Shown in pieces: positions 60,695-64,000 of a DNA stretch of 64,000 nucleotides. The notes below the pieces were generated by a model. The model was given only the letters and a program-made list of their open reading frames with translations, made no database searches and was not told the DNA's origin. The translations under genes and the position numbers were made by a program. How positions within the stretch are numbered: the first letter of the stretch is position 1; each line of letters starts with the position of its first letter. The stretch comes from JACOMY01 sp046233115 (lineage in GTDB: Bacteria > Pseudomonadota > Alphaproteobacteria > Kiloniellales > JACOMY01): NCBI GenBank assembly GCA_046233115.1, contig JBJXHM010000004.1, forward strand, positions 186,001-250,000, read 5' to 3'.

Positions 60695-61696
60695 ATGACC
60701 AAACCCGTCATCCTGACCGGCGACCGCACCACCGGCCCGCTGCATATCGGCCACTTCGCCGGATCGCTACGCAACCGCCTGCGGTTTCAGGACAGCCACG
60801 AGCAGTTCCTGCTGCTGGCCGATACCCAAGCCCTGACCGACAACGCCAACGATCCGGAGCGGGTTCGGCGCAGCGTGATCGAGGTGGCACTGGACTACCT
60901 CGCCGTCGGCATAGACCCGGAGAGGACCACCATCTGCCTGCAATCGCACCTGCCCGCACTGGCGGAACTGTCGATGCTCTACCTGAACTTCGTGACGGTG
61001 GCCCGGCTGGAGCGCAACCCCACGATCAAGGACGAGATCCGTGCCCGCGGGTTCGGGCGCGACATCCCGGCCGGCTTTCTCTGCTACCCGGCGGCGCAGG
61101 CAGCGGACATCACCGCCTTCAAGGCGACGATCGTGCCGGTCGGCGAGGACCAGGCGCCGCTGATCGAGCAGACCAACGAGATCGTGCGCCGCATCAACGC
61201 CACGGCCGGGCGCGCCGTTCTCCCGGAAGCCCATGCCGTCATTCCCCAGGTCGGACGGCTACCGGGCGTGGATGGAAAGGCGAAGATGTCGAAGTCGGGC
61301 GGCAACGCAATAGCTCTCTCCGCCACGCCCGACGAGATCTCGGCAGCGGTCAGGGCGATGTTCACCGACCCCAACCACCTGCGGGTCGAGGATCCCGGGC
61401 GGGTGGAGGGCAACGTGGTCTTCACCTACCTCGATGCCTTCGACGAGGACCGCGCCAGGCTGGACGACCTGAAGGCGCACTATCGGCGCGGCGGGCTCGG
61501 CGACAGCAAGATCAAGCGCCGGCTCGAAGACATCCTGCAGGCGCTGATCGGGCCGATCCGGGAGCGCAGGGCGAGATTGGCCGAGGATCCCGCCTATGTC
61601 CTCGAGGTGATCCGCCGCGGTACCGAGAGGGCACGGCTTCGCACCGAAGCCACCAATCGGGAGGTTGTCGAAGCCTTGGGACTCTTCACCCTGTAA
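60695..61696 (+). CDS. trpS: Tryptophanyl-tRNA synthetase
   Basis: A 333-residue class I synthetase charging tRNA-Trp. The nucleotide-binding motif is LHIGH at 16-20 and the KMSKS loop is at 197-201. ILTGDRTTGPLHIGHFAGSLRNRLRFQD differs from the usual 'IQPTGNLHLGNYLGA' type, so it may be a second, auxiliary enzyme. Trp recognition residues cannot be checked without alignment. The leader peptide and attenuator upstream show Trp-dependent control. AAGAGGA precedes the ATG. The convergent C45 gene ends 10 bp downstream. Confidence 0.92.
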   Translation: MTKPVILTGDRTTGPLHIGHFAGSLRNRLRFQDSHEQFLLLADTQALTDNANDPERVRRSVIEVALDYLAVGIDPERTTICLQSHLPALAELSMLYLNFVTVARLERNPTIKDEIRARGFGRDIPAGFLCYPAAQAADITAFKATIVPVGEDQAPLIEQTNEIVRRINATAGRAVLPEAHAVIPQVGRLPGVDGKAKMSKSGGNAIALSATPDEISAAVRAMFTDPNHLRVEDPGRVEGNVVFTYLDAFDEDRARLDDLKAHYRRGGLGDSKIKRRLEDILQALIGPIRERRARLAEDPAYVLEVIRRGTERARLRTEATNREVVEALGLFTL

Positions 61697-61706
61697 CCCA
61701 GCAGCC

Positions 61707-62855
61707 TCACCCGGCCGCGGCCAGCGTCTCCCGCTCGTCGTTCAGCAGCGCGTGGAAATCCAGGCGCTGGTAGGGGCGGCGGGCGGGGGCGCCGTCGGCG
61801 ACGTAGAGCGCACCGGCGTCCAGGTCCATCACCAGCGAAGCGACGGTGCAATAGCGCTCCATCGGGTGGCGGCCGGGATCGGGCTGGGCGCTGACCCCGC
61901 AGGGATAGTTGCGCTCGTCGCTGAGCGCCGCCATCGCGGCCTCCAGGGTGATCTTCCGGCCCAGCCGTGCCAGGTGGCTGCGCACCATGTGGGCACGGAA
62001 CAGGCTGCTGGGGCTCTGGCGGACGCGCAGGTCGACCTTGGCGAACTCCGGATCGGCGAAATGATTGGCGTGCACCAGGAAGCCTTGGTCCGGCGTCTCC
62101 ACGCGCACCGCCTCGCCGCCGCCGGGCTGGGTCTCGGCGTTGAAGGCGAGCCCGGAGGCGTCGGCCAGCATGTAGTTGGCCGAGAGCGACCGCTTGGGCC
62201 AGAAGATCGCCTTGGCCGCCTGATCCATCGAGGTCGCATCGAAGAGGCGCCGCAGCACGATGTGGTAGGGCACGCCTGGTTCGCCACGGTCCAGGGTGCT
62301 GACCAGGGTGTTGGTGCAGATCCCGACCCCGGCGGCGTTGACCCCCGCCTTGGCCAGCAGGCCGGCCTCGACCAGGGTCAGGTAGTTCGGGCCCTCCTCG
62401 CGGTGGACCTGCAAGAGCAGCATGGTCTCGCGGGAGAAGGAGAGCCAGTCCCAGTTCTGGCCGATCAAGGTGTGTCCGCTCTCGGTGAAGTCCGGCGCCA
62501 CCGTGAAGGAGGTGCACTCCCCCGGCCCCACGGCCACCGCCTTGCCGGAAGCGAACATGATCTCGCTGCGGGCGTTGAGTGCCAGGATCTCGCCGAACTC
62601 CAGCCCTGAGCCCTCGGCGATGCCGCGCATCTCCTCCACCGCCTCGGGCAGGTAGGCCTCGATGCTGGGCAGGTAGTCCCGGCCCCGCTCCACTGCCTGC
62701 TGCCAGTCGAGGCCGGCATGGTGGGCGAAGACCTGCTTGTAGTAGGCGACCGAGAGGCGGATGCGCTCCGCCGCCTGGCGGCCGTAGGAGCGCCCGCGCT
62801 CGCGCGGCCCGCCGCTCACCACATAGCGCGGCAGTCTTTGGTCGGCGGCCGTCAC
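61707..62855 (-). CDS. C45-family Ntn-hydrolase (acyl-CoA:6-APA acyltransferase-like)
   Basis: A 382-residue hydrolase of the C45 peptidase group. The catalytic Cys114 is in GECTSFTVAPDFTESGHTLIGQNWDW. In Ntn-hydrolases this Cys becomes N-terminal after autocatalytic cleavage. GLLAKAGVNAAGVGICTNTL and FLVHANHF also fit. Known members act on penicillin side chains or other amides; this substrate is unknown. The start overlaps the stop of the DJ-1/PfpI gene by 4 bp, so the two are coupled. Confidence 0.88.
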   Translation of the reverse strand: MTAADQRLPRYVVSGGPRERGRSYGRQAAERIRLSVAYYKQVFAHHAGLDWQQAVERGRDYLPSIEAYLPEAVEEMRGIAEGSGLEFGEILALNARSEIMFASGKAVAVGPGECTSFTVAPDFTESGHTLIGQNWDWLSFSRETMLLLQVHREEGPNYLTLVEAGLLAKAGVNAAGVGICTNTLVSTLDRGEPGVPYHIVLRRLFDATSMDQAAKAIFWPKRSLSANYMLADASGLAFNAETQPGGGEAVRVETPDQGFLVHANHFADPEFAKVDLRVRQSPSSLFRAHMVRSHLARLGRKITLEAAMAALSDERNYPCGVSAQPDPGRHPMERYCTVASLVMDLDAGALYVADGAPARRPYQRLDFHALLNDERETLAAAG

Positions 62856-63532
62856 AGCGCGCGGCCCCGCTCGTCGTGCACCACCTTGATGCTGTAGTTG
62901 GCCGAGGCCGGGCCGGCCGGACCCAGCACCAGGCTCGCCGGCTCGACGAAGGCGGCGGTCGAGCGCGGCTTGCCCTCGAGCTTGGCCTTGCCGGCGTTGC
63001 GGCCGCCCGGCGCCTCCTTCAAGTAGGCGACGATCTCGCGGCAGAAGAGCGGCAGATCGTTCGGCAGGCGCGAAGAGATGATGTTGCCGTCGCGCACCAC
63101 CGGCTCGTTCACGTAGGTGCCGCCAGCGTTGATCACATCGTCCTTGATCACGTGCACGCAGGTCACCTTGCGACCCTTGGCGATGTCGGCCGAGGCCAGC
63201 ATCCAGCCGGCGTGGCAGACCGTGGCAACCAGGCCGCCGCGGTCGTGGACCTCGCGCACCAGCTTCACCATGTTGGGGTCGTTGCGCATGCGCTCCGGCG
63301 ACTGGCCGCCCGGCACCACCACGGCGTCGAACTCGGCCGCGTCGGCGTCGGCGGACGCGATGTCGGCATAGGCCGGATGGCCTTGCTTGCTGACCGAGGG
63401 GGCGGCAGTGTTGGGACCGACCAGGACCACCTCGGCGCCCTCCTCGCGGAGCCGCAGGACCGGATACCAGAGCTCCAGCTCCTGATAGTCGTGATGCGCC
63501 AGGACGGCGACGCGGGCCTCGTTCAGGTTCAT
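62852..63532 (-). CDS. DJ-1/PfpI family protein
   Basis: A 226-residue class I glutamine amidotransferase-like protein. The reactive Cys106 and His107 lie in VATVCHAGWMLASA, with the preceding PGGQSPERMR loop typical of the group. The length exceeds plain PfpI by about 40 residues; the extra C-terminal part is basic and Pro/Gly-rich. Possible roles are protease, glyoxalase/deglycase or a stress protein. It is downstream of the phosphotriesterase-like gene (gap 42 bp) and overlaps the C45 gene by 4 bp. Confidence 0.88.
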   Translation of the reverse strand: MNLNEARVAVLAHHDYQELELWYPVLRLREEGAEVVLVGPNTAAPSVSKQGHPAYADIASADADAAEFDAVVVPGGQSPERMRNDPNMVKLVREVHDRGGLVATVCHAGWMLASADIAKGRKVTCVHVIKDDVINAGGTYVNEPVVRDGNIISSRLPNDLPLFCREIVAYLKEAPGGRNAGKAKLEGKPRSTAAFVEPASLVLGPAGPASANYSIKVVHDERGRAL

Positions 63533-63574
63533 GATCTGCGATTCCTCTGAGAGTCTGTCTGTGTCCGAGAGCAG

Positions 63575-64000
63575 CTAGAAGCTGAACAGGCGGCGCGGGT
63601 TGTCGACCAGCACCTGCTGCAGCTCGCTGTCGCCGAAGCCCTTGCCCTTCAGGCGCGGCACGAAGCTGTCGAAGATGTAGCCGATCGGCACCTCCTCGTT
63701 GGTGAGCGCCGAGGGCTCGACCGGGCCATGGACGTACTTGAAGAAGCGGTCGTAGGAGAAGAGCAGCCGGTCCAGATATCCGGCCTCGGCCAGCGCCACC
63801 ACGGCGTCGGCGATCATCTCGTCTAAGGCCTCGGCGCTGTCGTTCTGCCAGGGGATGCCGATGTGGTCGATCTGCAGCGCGGCACCGCGGGCGCAGATGT
63901 CCTTCAGCTGCTCCAGGTTGGGATGGACGAAGGCGTGGCCGATGACGACGCGGGTCGGGTCGGCGCCGCCCTCCTCCAGCGCGTCCAGCAGCTCCAGGCC
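63575..64000 (-). CDS. Phosphotriesterase-family metal hydrolase, C-terminal part
   Basis: The last 141 residues of an amidohydrolase of the phosphotriesterase type, cut by the window edge. RVVIGHAFVHPNLEQLKDICARGAALQIDHIG holds the second-metal His, and LLFSYDRFFKYVHG the catalytic Asp region. The chain ends LVDNPRRLFSF, the usual family ending. It is the first visible gene of a row with the DJ-1/PfpI and C45 genes. Lactone or phosphoester hydrolysis is likely; the substrate is unknown. Confidence 0.85.
   Translation of the reverse strand, partial: GLELLDALEEGGADPTRVVIGHAFVHPNLEQLKDICARGAALQIDHIGIPWQNDSAEALDEMIADAVVALAEAGYLDRLLFSYDRFFKYVHGPVEPSALTNEEVPIGYIFDSFVPRLKGKGFGDSELQQVLVDNPRRLFSF

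Overview
The window is a dense, high-G+C (about two-thirds G+C by eye) bacterial chromosome segment. The gene set points to an alphaproteobacterium, probably of the Rhodospirillales type: class I PHA synthase, a hom-glpX-recJ row, a DUF1127 protein, DUF1194, a one-chain indolepyruvate ferredoxin oxidoreductase with a divergent Lrp regulator, and the rplM-rpsI pair. This placement rests on gene content and style, not on a marker-gene comparison. No CRISPR array, plasmid or phage module was seen. One tRNA gene (tRNA-Glu, UUC) is present.

Layout. 0-4.6 kb: the start of a hydantoinase/oxoprolinase gene with a GntR-like operator, a HAD phosphatase with an MFS transporter, and a muramidase-SH3-amidase protein. 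4.6-10.8 kb: molybdenum cofactor and formate dehydrogenase maturation (mobA, fdhD, moaA), a second MFS transporter coupled to an NlpC/P60 hydrolase, and a conserved exported protein. 10.9-16.5 kb: nadK, DUF1127, two GcvA-like LysR regulators, an EamA exporter and agmatinase. 16.7-23.4 kb: a 1225-residue Calx-beta/GH5/CBM2 protein, then ugd and galU for UDP-sugars. 23.6-30.4 kb: an HD hydrolase, a MATE exporter, a PiuC-type dioxygenase, a divergent ECF sigma/anti-sigma and Hint-protein module, and a frameshifted RTX gene beside tRNA-Glu. 30.8-37.6 kb: a DUF1194 protein, recJ-glpX-hom and an OmpA-like lipoprotein. 37.7-42.4 kb: a phaC-led operon. 42.3-47.4 kb: a LysR regulator, indolepyruvate oxidoreductase and Lrp. 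47.4-53.9 kb: small envelope proteins, two tandem radical SAM proteins, a gamma-carbonic anhydrase and argC. 54-59 kb: an SLC13 transporter, HxlR/DUF1330, rpsI and rplM. 59-64 kb: a thioesterase and an enoyl-CoA hydratase, an attenuator-controlled trpS, and a C45 hydrolase, DJ-1/PfpI protein and phosphotriesterase-like row.

Best candidates for something new. (1) The divergent module at 26.6-29.7 kb: an ECF sigma factor, an anti-sigma factor whose periplasmic end is a 17-kDa-surface-antigen-like domain, a Hint (intein-like) exported protein with a Gly/Asp/Ser tail, and a second exported protein carrying the same antigen-like domain. Both transcripts have the same promoter-like motif (GGGAAG, 17 bp, GTT). 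(2) A complete ribosome-mediated attenuator in front of trpS: a 15-residue leader peptide with tandem Trp codons and mutually exclusive hairpins. (3) A GH5 glycosidase domain that appears to be inserted inside a Calx-beta repeat. All three rest on reading the sequence by eye and have not been tested by database search or experiment.
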